From positions 541,816 through 605,815 of the forward strand of contig NZ_RAIR01000002.1 of NCBI RefSeq assembly GCF_003625485.1: 64,000 nucleotides of DNA, written 5' to 3'. The notes below the pieces were generated by a model. It was not told the DNA's origin. It worked only from the letters and a program-made list of their open reading frames with translations, and did no database searches. A program made the position numbers and the translations under genes. The stretch comes from Butyrivibrio sp. CB08 (GTDB taxonomy: Bacteria > Bacillota > Clostridia > Lachnospirales > Lachnospiraceae). Positions 18,777-27,677 of this stretch are shown here, piece after piece (positions within the stretch are counted from its first letter, which is position 1; every line of letters starts with the position of its first letter).

Positions 18777-19541
18777 TCACTTAAGGAAAAGAGCTGTCAC
18801 CACAATAAGCCCTATCAGCACAAGGACTGTAATAAGGTCCCTTGCGCCAAATGGATACTCCTTGTATCCGCTCTTGTAGCCCCTTAGCTCAAAGCCTCGC
18901 ATCTCAGCTGACATGGCAGAAACATCTACCTTCTTTAGGCTGGATACCAGAAGCGGCACGCACAGCGGCGCAATGAGCTGTAACTTCCTGAAAATGTTTT
19001 TAGTATCAAAGTCCACACCCCTTGCCTTCTGGGCATCCTGGATGTCGTGGAACTCTGTAGCAAAGATCGGTACAAATCTAAATGCCGTAGTAACAATAAA
19101 CGCATACCTGTAGGGCAGATGAACCCTCTTAACAAGGGCATTGCACAGGTCATTCATCTGGGTAATTGCAAACAGGAGCATAAGTGGAAGCATCGCTGCA
19201 ATAACTCTTAGGGACAGCAAAAGTGCGCTCTTAAGTCCCCCTGTTGTGAACAGCACAAATCCGCCGATCACGCAAAGAGGATCTCCTGTTCTTACGAAAA
19301 AGAGCTGTATCACGAACATGATAAGTCCCAGCAGCATCAGGTTTCTGGTCAGGAAAAGAGCTCTTTTCGCAATGCCAGCTGTTGCTGATATAAGGATCAT
19401 AAGTACGATAAATCCAATCTCTGCAAAAACGTTGTTGCAGATAATTGCTGCAATACCATAAAGGAAAGCTGCAAGAAGCTTGGTCACAGGATTTAACCTA
19501 TGGAGGAAGCTGTCACCTGGAACGTAATTTAACAGGTTCAT
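18777..19541 (-). CDS. ecfT: ECF transporter transmembrane T component
   Basis: EcfT is the membrane scaffold that couples the ATPases to the substrate-binding S protein. The 254 residues show about five hydrophobic segments and the two coupling motifs with Ala-Arg-Gly-type signatures (AQKARGVDFD and AEMRGFELRG). The start overlaps the end of the ATPase gene (19538-19541). It is the fourth gene of the T-box operon and presumably serves the S component encoded in it. Confidence 0.9.
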   Translation of the reverse strand: MNLLNYVPGDSFLHRLNPVTKLLAAFLYGIAAIICNNVFAEIGFIVLMILISATAGIAKRALFLTRNLMLLGLIMFVIQLFFVRTGDPLCVIGGFVLFTTGGLKSALLLSLRVIAAMLPLMLLFAITQMNDLCNALVKRVHLPYRYAFIVTTAFRFVPIFATEFHDIQDAQKARGVDFDTKNIFRKLQLIAPLCVPLLVSSLKKVDVSAMSAEMRGFELRGYKSGYKEYPFGARDLITVLVLIGLIVVTALFLK

Positions 19542-20356
19542 AGTGCACCTCCCTTCCCCGCTTTAGCACGAAGGGCATCAAGCATCTCTTCTACTGTAAA
19601 TACATCCTTAAACTCATCACCAAATCGAAGAGCAAGCTCCGGGATCTGAGCTGGAAGGACTCTCGCCTTTTTAAGGACATCCATGTTCTTCATGATCTCG
19701 TTGGTAGGTCCCTGTCCAAGAATCTTGCCATGGTTGAGTACAAGGACGTTCCTTGCATAGGACTGAACCAGCTCCATATCATGGCTGACCATGAGAATGG
19801 TTGTGCCCTTCTCCTTGTTGAGGCGGGTCACATAATCCATGATCCTGATACACTCAAGGTAATCAAGACCTGTTGTGGGCTCATCCAGGATCAAGAGTCC
19901 TGGCTCACACACAAGTACGCTGGCAAGAGCTATTCTCTGGCGCTCACCGCGGCTCCTTGAAAATGGGAACCACTCAGGGTCAAGGTCGAAGGTCTTAATG
20001 ATCCTATCTACTCTTCCCTCTATCTCATCGGTTGGCCACCCCTGGGCCTTCATGGAAAATGCTATCTCATCCTTAACTGTGTTCTCGCAGATCTGACGAT
20101 CAGGATTCTGGAAAAGAAATCCACAGTCCCTTGCAAGAGCGCTGGAAGGAGTTTTTAACGTATCCTTGCCATTTAAATATACGTGACCCCTGGTTGGATG
20201 TAAAAGTCCGTTTGTAAGGCGGCTGATGGTGCTCTTTCCTGCTCCATTGGCGCCGATAAGTGCTACGAAATCTCCCTTCTCAATGTGGAAGGTAAGGTCA
20301 TCTAAAATTGGTCTTTTTTCGGAGTATCCGAATGTCACATTTTCAAAACGTATCAT
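19538..20356 (-). CDS. ECF transporter ATPase, second subunit
   Basis: A 272-residue ABC ATPase with Walker A GANGAGKST, Walker B LLILDEPTTGLD and switch His in SHD. The signature motif is unusual: FSRSRGERQRIALA replaces LSGGQ, which is known in some ECF ATPases. It overlaps its neighbours by four bases on both sides. It should pair with the first ATPase as the energising heterodimer. Confidence 0.9.
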   Translation of the reverse strand: MIRFENVTFGYSEKRPILDDLTFHIEKGDFVALIGANGAGKSTISRLTNGLLHPTRGHVYLNGKDTLKTPSSALARDCGFLFQNPDRQICENTVKDEIAFSMKAQGWPTDEIEGRVDRIIKTFDLDPEWFPFSRSRGERQRIALASVLVCEPGLLILDEPTTGLDYLECIRIMDYVTRLNKEKGTTILMVSHDMELVQSYARNVLVLNHGKILGQGPTNEIMKNMDVLKKARVLPAQIPELALRFGDEFKDVFTVEEMLDALRAKAGKGGAL

Positions 20357-21192
20357 CCAAGTATCCTCCTGACCATTTTTTCAGCATCGTCCACCGTAAG
20401 AGTAACTTCTCCGTCATATATCTTTTCCCTGATAAGTCCTGCGGAGAGCTCTGTAACACGTGGTACGTTGATGCCAAGTTCCTTAAAGGTTTCAATAGAA
20501 GAAACCATATCCCTTGGTGTTCCATAGAAGGCGATATGGCCCTTGTCCAAAACCATCATATGTTTAACATACTCGCAAAGGAGCATGATCTTTTGCTCGA
20601 CTATGACTACTGTGATGCCCTTCTCCCTGTTAAGCCTTGTTAAGATCCTGAAGATCTCGCGGCTGCTCTCAGGGTCCAGTTCTCCTGTGGGCTCATCAAG
20701 TACTATAACTTCTGGCTCCAGGGCCAGCATTGATGCTATTGCGACCTTCTGCTTTTGTCCGCCGGAGAGGCTTGAAATCTCTCTATCACGAAGGTCCTCT
20801 ATTCCAAGCTCCTTAAGAACTCTGTCCACACGCTCCTCAATCTCTTCATGAGGTACGCCAAAGTTCTCAAGGCCAAAAAGGATCTCATCCTCAACTACAG
20901 AAGCAACCATCTGTGAGTCAATGTCCTGGAAAACCTCACCAACGGTCCTTGCAAACTCTTCTGCGTGATGCTCTGCTGTGTCCTTGCCGTTAATTGTGAC
21001 AGCACCGTAGAAATCCCCTTTTATCTTCTGAGGGATGATACCGTTTAATGCAAAAGTAAACGTAGTTTTACCGGCACCAGAAGTGCCGGTAATTCCTACG
21101 AAGTCTCCATCTTCAATCTCAATGTTTATGCCATCAAGGGCAGCTGTCTTACTATTCTGATATACAAATCCTAAATCTTTAACTGAGATCAT
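20353..21192 (-). CDS. ECF transporter ATPase, first subunit
   Basis: A 279-residue ABC ATPase with Walker A GTSGAGKTT, canonical signature LSGGQKQKVAIA and Walker B VIVLDEPTGELD. The position expected for the switch His carries Glu in VVIVEQK, a feature often seen in ECF ATPases. It overlaps the S-component gene by four bases (ATGA). With the second ATPase it gives one canonical and one degenerate signature motif. Confidence 0.9.
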   Translation of the reverse strand: MISVKDLGFVYQNSKTAALDGINIEIEDGDFVGITGTSGAGKTTFTFALNGIIPQKIKGDFYGAVTINGKDTAEHHAEEFARTVGEVFQDIDSQMVASVVEDEILFGLENFGVPHEEIEERVDRVLKELGIEDLRDREISSLSGGQKQKVAIASMLALEPEVIVLDEPTGELDPESSREIFRILTRLNREKGITVVIVEQKIMLLCEYVKHMMVLDKGHIAFYGTPRDMVSSIETFKELGINVPRVTELSAGLIREKIYDGEVTLTVDDAEKMVRRILG

Positions 21193-21746
21193 TCTGTTTC
21201 TTTATTCCCCATAACTTTATTAACAGGAATGCTAAGTACTGTAACGATAACCATGTTGAGAAGTGCAGTTACTACAGTAACGATTGCCATGCTTACAAAC
21301 TGTGCGCCTGGCATTGGCTTAGCATAGGTAAGTGCTGCAAGACCGATGAATGCGAAGCCTGAGATAAGTGTTGCAAAGAATGTGCATACTACAGGCTTGA
21401 TGTACTTAGGAAGTGCAAGTCTGATAAGAAGGCACATAGCGATTGCTCCAAGTGTCTCAGAGCCAAGTCCAAGCCATGGCATTGATGTGCCAATCTGTGA
21501 GATAGCACCTGAAATAAGACCGATGGCTGCAGCCTCTTTAAGGTTTGGCTTAATGATGAAAATAGCCAGACAATATGTTGCGATAAGGAAGTTAGGATGC
21601 ATGTTGCCAAGGGCAATAACTCCAGCGAACATTCTAAGAACGATGCCCACTGCCATCATAACTCCTACAAGGATCAGGTTCCTGGTGTTAGCAAGACCTT
21701 TCTTTTCCTCAACTAATACTTCTCTCTTTGTGCTCTGTACGTCCAT
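21189..21746 (-). CDS. ECF transporter substrate-binding S component, probably tryptophan (TrpP-like)
   Basis: A 185-residue membrane protein with about six hydrophobic segments. The core (HPNFLIATYCLAIFIIKPNL, then GLISGAISQIGTSMPW) resembles tryptophan S components of the TrpP type. Substrate assignment rests mainly on the leader: a T-box with a UGG specifier lies directly upstream. A strong ribosome site (AAGGAGGATTTAAA) precedes the ATG. It is the first gene of the S-A-A-T-larA operon. Confidence 0.8.
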   Translation of the reverse strand: MDVQSTKREVLVEEKKGLANTRNLILVGVMMAVGIVLRMFAGVIALGNMHPNFLIATYCLAIFIIKPNLKEAAAIGLISGAISQIGTSMPWLGLGSETLGAIAMCLLIRLALPKYIKPVVCTFFATLISGFAFIGLAALTYAKPMPGAQFVSMAIVTVVTALLNMVIVTVLSIPVNKVMGNKETE

Positions 21747-21806
21747 TTTAAATCCTCCTTGCCATATATGGCCACCATAATGTTTTACACAGGGAAGATT
21801 TTTGTA

Positions 21807-21849
21807 ATAAAAAATCCTGTCCCTGTATGAGTTTCATACAAGGACAGGA
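21807..21849 (-). terminator. Conditional terminator of the T-box leader
   Basis: A 16-bp stem with one mismatch (TCCTGTCCTTGTATGA with TCATACAGGGACAGGA, 21815-21849) is followed on the minus strand by TTTTTTATT. It overlaps the antiterminator side of the T-box and ends about 60 bases before the S-component start codon. Confidence 0.92.
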
Positions 21850-22070
21850 GTTATAATCCTGCGGTGCCACCTTGTTTATCGGAAAAATCCGATCTCTCAT
21901 GAGAAAGCTATCACTTCCTCGACTCTGTAACGGGAGTTCCCGTCGAATACTACTCTGGTCAGACCATTTTGCTTCGCCCTCAAAAGCCCATTCCTTCATC
22001 CATCCGCTGCGCCCTCTCACCACCGGGCACTCTCTGTGAGTTTCATAAACGAAGTACTCTTCTTTCTCTT
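21807..22070 (-). promoter_or_regulatory. T-box riboswitch, tryptophan specifier (UGG)
   Basis: The minus-strand leader has the T-box hallmarks in order: a stem I with AGAGAG and GGTGGTGAGAGGG distal elements, a specifier loop GGAATGGGC read as GAA-UGG-G (UGG on the minus strand at 21988-21990), and the T-box AGGTGGCACCGCAGG (21858-21872). A terminator that competes with the antiterminator follows. Uncharged tRNA-Trp should bind and allow read-through into the ECF-larA operon. The specifier reading is from alignment to the consensus GAA-XYZ-purine; Gly (GGG/GGC) is a weaker alternative. Small frames inside it are not genes. Confidence 0.92.
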
Positions 22071-22119
22071 AGGTTTAACACATTGTAGCAATAAAGTCCA
22101 AAAGATGTCAACCTTATTT

Positions 22120-22734
22120 TTATTTTTCTGCGCTATCCCCTACGATCTCCCCCTTGGTATCTACTGCTTCTGCATCGCGAAGCGCCTGCTTTGCTGCTCT
22201 CTCAAGTTTGCCAAGTCTTGAGATAGTCCACAGGTTTGAGATGCCATCGTAGAGAAGGAACCCACCAATTAACTTTATCAGTAGCTCTTTTGCCACAGAT
22301 GGATAGAACAAAAGAAATGCTCCAAGCCCCACAGTGATGATCGCCAAAATAAGCGATATCCACCAATATGCGTATTTATAACGGATAAGTGAGATTGTCT
22401 GCCACAGATTCATAAGTCCGCTAAGGAAAATGAACACTCCAAAGAGCTTTGGAATAAGGTCTGTGAAAGTGTCCGGCTTAAGGAATATCCAGACGCCGAT
22501 GGCAGCAACTACAACTCCGAGAGCAAAGCCTCCGGACATGGCCAGTGTCTTTTCCTTATGTATGAAATAACTTATGACCATTACAGCTCCTGCAAGGATC
22601 AAAAGGACAGCCAGCGCCCTTGCCATGATAACAAGGCTTGCATTGCTCCAGAAGATCAAGACAGCGCCAATACCTATCATGATCAGCGCCTCTATGATAT
22701 GATTCCATTTAAGAGATTTTAGTCTTTCCATCAT
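22120..22734 (-). CDS. HdeD-family (DUF308) membrane protein
   Basis: A 204-residue membrane protein with six hydrophobic segments in pairs, as in the HdeD/DUF308 family (ALMIGIGAVLIFWSNASLVI, GVVVAAIGVWIFLKP). Roles are poorly defined; E. coli HdeD is linked to acid stress. ATG 22734 (MMERLKSLKW) follows GAGGAGG by six bases. It has its own promoter covered by a perfect 20-bp palindrome, so it is probably regulated. It is divergent from engB. Confidence 0.8.
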   Translation of the reverse strand: MMERLKSLKWNHIIEALIMIGIGAVLIFWSNASLVIMARALAVLLILAGAVMVISYFIHKEKTLAMSGGFALGVVVAAIGVWIFLKPDTFTDLIPKLFGVFIFLSGLMNLWQTISLIRYKYAYWWISLILAIITVGLGAFLLFYPSVAKELLIKLIGGFLLYDGISNLWTISRLGKLERAAKQALRDAEAVDTKGEIVGDSAEK

Positions 22735-22751
22735 TGTAAACCTCCTCAAAA

Positions 22752-22785
22752 GTTATCATTATAATGATAACATAATATTAATCAA
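22752..22785 (-). promoter_or_regulatory. HdeD-like gene promoter with a perfect 20-bp palindromic operator
   Basis: GTTATCATTATAATGATAAC (22752-22771) is a perfect palindrome. The -10 TATAAT (22758-22763) is its centre and TTGATT (22780-22785) lies 16 bases upstream as -35. A dimeric repressor bound here would block the promoter. The sequence somewhat resembles Fur-type boxes, but the regulator cannot be assigned. Confidence 0.72.
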
Positions 22786-22851
22786 TCGTGGATTTCTTTA
22801 TGGAGCTTTTATGGTATACTAAAATGCAATCAATTTATGGAGAAAAGAGCT

Positions 22852-23469
22852 ATGGTAATAAAAAATGTAAACCTTGAAACGGTCTGTGGAATCACCAGTA
22901 CACTGCCTGATAACCAGCATCCTGAGTTTGCTTTTGCCGGCAAGAGTAACGTCGGAAAGAGCTCTCTGATAAATGGCATAATGAACCGCAAGAACTATGC
23001 CCGCACTTCTCAGGAGCCAGGTAAGACCCAGACCATCAACTACTACAATATAAACAATGAATTCTATCTGGTGGACCTTCCAGGCTACGGCTTTGCAAGG
23101 GTGCCAGAGAAGGTCAAGGCACAGTGGGGCAAGATGGTAGAGAGATACCTTCACACTTCCAAACAGCTCCTTAGGGTATTCCTTCTTATCGATATCCGCC
23201 ATGAGCCATCAGCCAACGACGTTCAGATGTATCAGTGGATCGTGCATCAGGGCTTCCAGCCTGTGATCATCGCCACCAAATCTGACAAGATCAAAAAGAG
23301 TCAGCATGAAAAGCACCTTAACATGCTTCGCCAGGCTCTTGGTCTTCCTGATGATGTAAGGATCTTCCCTTACTCAGCTCTTTCCAAGGAAGGCCGCGAT
23401 GACATCTATGATTTCATGGATGAACTCCTTTCAGGAGACTCTGCTCAGGAAGGGGAAACTGAGCAGTAA
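22852..23469 (+). CDS. engB: Ribosome biogenesis GTP-binding protein EngB/YihA
   Basis: EngB is a small essential GTPase needed for large ribosomal subunit assembly. G1 (AGKSNVGKSSL), G3 (VDLPGYG) and G4 (TKSDK) motifs are intact and the length (205 residues) is typical. I place the start at ATG 22852 (MVIKNVNLE) because GGAG lies nine bases upstream; the in-frame ATG at 22837 has no ribosome site. It is followed after 39 bases by a small membrane protein gene. Confidence 0.95.
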   Translation: MVIKNVNLETVCGITSTLPDNQHPEFAFAGKSNVGKSSLINGIMNRKNYARTSQEPGKTQTINYYNINNEFYLVDLPGYGFARVPEKVKAQWGKMVERYLHTSKQLLRVFLLIDIRHEPSANDVQMYQWIVHQGFQPVIIATKSDKIKKSQHEKHLNMLRQALGLPDDVRIFPYSALSKEGRDDIYDFMDELLSGDSAQEGETEQ

Positions 23470-23508
23470 TAAAAAGCATGACAACCAGTCAGTCAGAAAG
23501 GAAACAGT

Positions 23509-23991
23509 ATGAAAAAAGTAAAGAACAGTAACAAAACGGGGATAATATTGGGAGGAGTAATAGTAGCGCTTCTGGCTGCTGTAGTATTTATAGCTTCTCT
23601 TTTATTGGAATCCTACAGGATCAGACAGTTTAAGGTAGATGTATTCGTCCTTTGCAACGAATCAGATATCTGCGTAGCGGACGGACCAGATGGCCACGTA
23701 AAGGTCCACGACGACAACCTTCCAGCCATCTACTCCATTCTTTCAAAGGCCCATGGCAAGGTGGATCCTTCAGATGAAGATCCAGTAAGGTCTCTAAATC
23801 TTGAATTTGAATGCCACGAAGAGACCTGGAACATGAGAATCGACGAGCTAAATACAGATGTCGTAAGAGTAACTCTTTCAGGTCCTGAGAATAAATCAAT
23901 GTGCTTTTCAAACAGAGGCGCCTATAACGAATACGCCCAGGCAGTATCCTTAAAGGGCTACAACAAACCAAATAAAGCTTTAGGCAAATAA
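23509..23991 (+). CDS. Hypothetical single-pass membrane protein
   Basis: A 160-residue protein with one N-terminal membrane segment (residues about 11-33) after a basic start, and an acidic extracytoplasmic domain. No family recognised. GAAAGGAAACAGT precedes the ATG. It probably shares a transcript with engB and ends at a bidirectional terminator before clpX. Confidence 0.75.
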   Translation: MKKVKNSNKTGIILGGVIVALLAAVVFIASLLLESYRIRQFKVDVFVLCNESDICVADGPDGHVKVHDDNLPAIYSILSKAHGKVDPSDEDPVRSLNLEFECHEETWNMRIDELNTDVVRVTLSGPENKSMCFSNRGAYNEYAQAVSLKGYNKPNKALGK

Positions 23992-24022
23992 AAAACAGGG
24001 CTGTGGATCACTCCACAGCCCT
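23988..24022. terminator. Bidirectional terminator between the small membrane gene and clpX
   Basis: AGGGCTGTGGA and TCCACAGCCCT pair around TCAC (23997-24022). An A-run (23991-23995) flanks it on the left, giving a T-run for minus-strand transcripts from clpX; the plus side has only CTTTAA, so it is strongest for clpX. Confidence 0.85.
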
Positions 24023-24034
24023 TTAACTTGCTCA

Positions 24035-25303
24035 TTATTTTGCAGGTTTTAATTTCTTCTGCTCTTTTTCTCTTACGATAAGTGGCTGGCTGGTTCCCTC
24101 AACTGAGGCATCTGTGATGACGCACTCGCTGATGGTTTCGTCTGATGGGATCTGGTACATTACATCCATCATAGCCTTCTCCATTATGGAGCGAAGACCT
24201 CTGGCACCAGTCTCTCTCTCATATGCCATGGCTGCGATCTTATCAACAGCCTCATCCTCAAATGTAAGCTTAACATCATCGAAATCAAAGAGCTTCTGGT
24301 ACTGCTTAACCAGAGCGTTCCTTGGTTCTGTAAGGATACGAACCAGAGCCTCTTTGGACAGACCTTCCAGTGTTACTGTGATAGGCACACGACCTACAAA
24401 CTCTGGGATAAGTCCGAACTTAACGAGATCCTGAGGTGTAACCTCTTTAAGAACTTCTCCGATCTCTCTCTCGGACTTGTCTGCAATCTCTGCGTTAAAT
24501 CCGATTGAGTTGCGGTCAAGTCTTGCCTCAACGATCTTATCAAGACCATCAAAAGCACCGCCGCAGATAAAGAGAATATTGCTGGTATCGATCTGGATAA
24601 GCTCCTGATGTGGATGCTTTCTTCCGCCCTGAGGTGGAACAGATGCTACAGTTCCCTCGACGATCTTAAGGAGCGCCTGCTGAACACCCTCACCTGATAC
24701 GTCACGGGTGATTGAAACGTTCTCGCTCTTTTTAGTGATCTTGTCGATCTCATCGATGTAGACAATACCGTACTGAGCTCTCTCTATATCATAGTCAGCA
24801 TTCTGAATGAGCTTTAAAAGAATGTTCTCAACGTCCTCACCTACATAGCCGGCCTCTGTAAGAGTTGTGGCATCTGCAATAGCGAAAGGAACATTGATGA
24901 TCTTAGCAAGAGTCTGGGCAAGATATGTCTTACCAGAACCTGTAGGTCCGATCATGATGATGTTGGACTTCTGAAGCTCTACATCAGACTTGTCATCGCT
25001 CTTTGGAGCAAGCACTCTCTTGTAATGGTTGTAAACAGACACAGCCAGTACCTTCTTGGCTTCTTCCTGACCAATGACATACTCATCAAGGAAGTTTCTG
25101 ATCTCAACGGGCTTAAGAAGATTGATCTCCTGGCCCTTAGCCTCGACTGGCTCGTCCTCAAACTCTTCCTCAATGATGTCAGCGCAGATATCAACGCACT
25201 CGTCGCAGATATATACGCCTGCCGGACCTGCTATAAGTTTTTTAACCTGATCCTGTGTCTTGTTACAAAAAGAGCACCTGATCTCTCCGGAATTCTTTGC
25301 CAT
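24035..25303 (-). CDS. clpX: ATP-dependent Clp protease ATPase subunit ClpX
   Basis: ClpX unfolds substrates and feeds them to ClpP. The 422-residue protein has the N-terminal zinc domain (C10, C13, C33, C36), Walker A GPTGSGKT, Walker [10 protein letters not shown] and the IGF-type loop (DRNSIGF region). It lies 20 bases downstream of clpP, so they form a clpPX operon. Confidence 0.98.
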   Translation of the reverse strand: MAKNSGEIRCSFCNKTQDQVKKLIAGPAGVYICDECVDICADIIEEEFEDEPVEAKGQEINLLKPVEIRNFLDEYVIGQEEAKKVLAVSVYNHYKRVLAPKSDDKSDVELQKSNIIMIGPTGSGKTYLAQTLAKIINVPFAIADATTLTEAGYVGEDVENILLKLIQNADYDIERAQYGIVYIDEIDKITKKSENVSITRDVSGEGVQQALLKIVEGTVASVPPQGGRKHPHQELIQIDTSNILFICGGAFDGLDKIVEARLDRNSIGFNAEIADKSEREIGEVLKEVTPQDLVKFGLIPEFVGRVPITVTLEGLSKEALVRILTEPRNALVKQYQKLFDFDDVKLTFEDEAVDKIAAMAYERETGARGLRSIMEKAMMDVMYQIPSDETISECVITDASVEGTSQPLIVREKEQKKLKPAK

Positions 25304-25322
25304 CTTTTCTCCTTAAAACTAA

Positions 25323-25925
25323 TTATTTATCTTCTTTCTCTCTTGGACGATTCTCAACGATTGAATCGATAAGGCCATAATCAAGAGCTTCCTGTGCGCT
25401 CATCCAGTTGTCACGCTCTGTATCCTGAACTACCTGCTCATAAGGCTTACCTGTGTTCTCAGCAAGCATTCTGTTCAGTTTCTCTTTGGTCTTCAGGATG
25501 TGCTTAGCAGCAATCTCAATCTCAGTTGCCTGACCCTGTGTTCCGCCAAGTGGCTGATGGATCATGATCTCTGCGTTAGGAAGAGCCATTCTCTTGCCCT
25601 TAGCACCTCCAGCAAGAAGGAATGCTCCCATGCTTGCTGCCATACCAATGCAGATTGTGCTTACATCACACTTGATGTAGTTCATTGTGTCATAAATAGC
25701 CATTCCGGAAGTGATCTCACCTCCTGGGCTGTTGATGTACATATGGATATCCTTGTTAGGATCTTCTGCCTCAAGGAAAAGGAGCTGTGCTACAACGATA
25801 CTTGCTGATGTAGAATTAACTTCCTCTCCAAGGAATACGATTCTCTCTTTTAACAGTCTGGAATAGATATCATAAGATCTCTCTCCACGGCTGGTCTGTT
25901 CAATGACGTAAGGTATTAAACTCAT
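25323..25925 (-). CDS. clpP: ATP-dependent Clp protease proteolytic subunit ClpP
   Basis: The peptidase partner of ClpX, 200 residues, with catalytic Ser98 (GMAASMGAF) and His123 (IHQPLGG). The ATG at 25925 ([10 protein letters not shown]) is preceded by AAGGAGT; an in-frame ATG 60 bases upstream gives a non-homologous extension. The strong terminator after tig indicates that clpPX has its own promoter in 25926-26037. Confidence 0.98.
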   Translation of the reverse strand: MSLIPYVIEQTSRGERSYDIYSRLLKERIVFLGEEVNSTSASIVVAQLLFLEAEDPNKDIHMYINSPGGEITSGMAIYDTMNYIKCDVSTICIGMAASMGAFLLAGGAKGKRMALPNAEIMIHQPLGGTQGQATEIEIAAKHILKTKEKLNRMLAENTGKPYEQVVQDTERDNWMSAQEALDYGLIDSIVENRPREKEDK

Positions 25926-26037
25926 ATTTTTGTTACTCCTTCTAGAATTAGTATGTGTGTACCACTTTTCCACCACAAAATACACGCAACCACCTTATAT
26001 TATAAAGCCAAATGCGCATTTTTCAAAGAGTTTTGCG

Positions 26038-26070
26038 CAAAAAAAGAGCCTATGAACATATCATAGGCTC
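26038..26070 (-). terminator. Terminator after tig
   Basis: A 10-bp perfect stem (GAGCCTATGA / TCATAGGCTC, 26046-26070) followed on the minus strand by a run of seven T. It separates tig from clpPX. Confidence 0.92.
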
Positions 26071-26114
26071 TTATAAACACATTTATAAGGAAAAAGAGAT
26101 TCCGGATACGGCAA

Positions 26115-27587
26115 TTATGCCTCTTCCTCTGTCTTCTTCTTTCTTGTTGTCTTCTTAGGCTTCTCTTCGCCCTCTGTCTTGTCAGCTGCTGCCTTCTTGG
26201 TTGTTGTTGTCTTCTTAGCTGCTGTCTTCTTAGGCTTCTCTTCGCCTTCAGCCTTCTCAGCTGCTGCCTTCTTAGTAGTTGTCTTCTTGGCTGCTGCCTT
26301 CTTAGCGCCTTCCTTAACGTTCTCTACAAGGAAATCTGCTGCCTTCTGAACAGCGAGGTCGCTCTTGAGCTGCTTAAGCTCTGCACCAGACATGAGCTCT
26401 TTAAGCTTATCAAGCTCCATTCTGTACTGGCCAGCCATTCTCTCAAGCTCTGCTGCAACATCCTCTTCAGTAGCCTCGATCTTTTCCTTAGCTGCAACTG
26501 CCTCAAGAACAAGTCTTGACTTGATTCTCTCGATAGCCTGTGGCTTAACCTGTGCAAGCATCTGATCGATAGAGCTTCCTGTGTACTGCATGTACTGATC
26601 AAAGTTCATGCCCTGCATCTGAAGTCTCTGTGCAAAGTCATTAACCATCTGTCTCTGCTGAGTCTCAACCATAGCCTCAGGAAGATCCATCTCAGAGTCA
26701 TCGATAACAGCCTTAACAACTGCATCCTCTCTCTTAGCCTTCTCATCAGCTTCCTTCTTCTCAGCAAGCTTCTTCTTAACGTCTTCCTTGTACTCAGCTA
26801 CTGTATCAAAACCTGCATCGCCTGCGAAATCGTCGTTGAGCTCTGGAAGCTCTTTTGCTCTGATAGAGTTAACCTTGCACTTAAAGATTGCATCCTTACC
26901 TGCAAGCTCCTCAGCCTGATAATCCTCAGGGAACTTAACCTTAACTTCACCTTCCTGACCGATCTCGTAGCCTACAAGCTGCTCCTCGAATCCAGGAATG
27001 AATGCACCAGAACCGATTGTAAGAGGATAATCATTGCCCTTACCGCCCTGGAATGCAACGCCATCAACAAATCCCTCGAAATCAAGAGATACTGTGTCGC
27101 CGTCCTTAACTGCTCTGTCTGTAACATCGATTGATCTAGCGTTCATGCCTCTCTGCTTGTCAATCTCTGCGTCAACTTCTTCGTCTGTAACATCAAGGTC
27201 CATCTTAGGAACCTCGATTCCCTTATATTTACCAAGCTTAACTTCTGGCTTAAGTGCTACTTCTGCTGTGAATACGAAATCCTTACCAGCCTCGATCTCT
27301 TCAACTTCGATCTTAGGTGATGAAACAACGTCCTCGCCGCACTCTTCAACAGCCTTAGGATATTCCTCATCGATAAGCTCGTTGGCAGCATCCTCAAAGA
27401 ATACTCCCTTGCCATACATCTGCTCTATCATCTTACGAGGAGCCTTGCCCTTACGGAATCCAGGAATCTGGATCTTGTTCTTGTTCTTCTGATATGCCTT
27501 CTCGATAGCTTTCTCGAACTGCTCAGCAGGAACACTGATCTTAAGCTTCGCCATGTTGTTCTCAAGCTTTTCTACTGTAACGCTCAT
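26115..27587 (-). CDS. tig: Trigger factor with histone-H1-like Lys/Ala-rich C-terminal tail
   Basis: Trigger factor is the ribosome-bound chaperone and prolyl isomerase. The 490-residue protein has the ribosome-binding signature (GFRKGKAPRKMIEQMYG, about 44-60), the FKBP-type domain (AVKDGDTVSLDFEGFVDG) and the helical chaperone domain. The family is usually about 430 residues; here residues about 422-490 are added as a low-complexity tail of Lys, Ala, Thr and Glu with two copies of EGEEKPKKT. A tail of this kind suggests RNA or DNA contact. GGAG precedes the ATG. It sits upstream of clpPX as usual in Firmicutes. Confidence 0.96.
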   Translation of the reverse strand: MSVTVEKLENNMAKLKISVPAEQFEKAIEKAYQKNKNKIQIPGFRKGKAPRKMIEQMYGKGVFFEDAANELIDEEYPKAVEECGEDVVSSPKIEVEEIEAGKDFVFTAEVALKPEVKLGKYKGIEVPKMDLDVTDEEVDAEIDKQRGMNARSIDVTDRAVKDGDTVSLDFEGFVDGVAFQGGKGNDYPLTIGSGAFIPGFEEQLVGYEIGQEGEVKVKFPEDYQAEELAGKDAIFKCKVNSIRAKELPELNDDFAGDAGFDTVAEYKEDVKKKLAEKKEADEKAKREDAVVKAVIDDSEMDLPEAMVETQQRQMVNDFAQRLQMQGMNFDQYMQYTGSSIDQMLAQVKPQAIERIKSRLVLEAVAAKEKIEATEEDVAAELERMAGQYRMELDKLKELMSGAELKQLKSDLAVQKAADFLVENVKEGAKKAAAKKTTTKKAAAEKAEGEEKPKKTAAKKTTTTKKAAADKTEGEEKPKKTTRKKKTEEEA

Positions 27588-27677
27588 TTTGTTTCTCCTT
27601 TATGCATTAAAAAAATATGCCCCCTGGGCACAGTCGCCATGACATTATAACACAGGGTTCTATTAATATCTATAACT

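Noticed and set aside
21748..22023. A 91-codon open frame on the minus strand upstream of the S component
   Set aside because: It lies entirely in the T-box leader; its sequence is explained by stem I, the specifier loop and the antiterminator.
26130..26320. Tandem-looking repeats of GCTGCTGCCTTCTT type
   Set aside because: They are the codons of the Lys/Ala-rich trigger factor tail, not a separate repeat locus.
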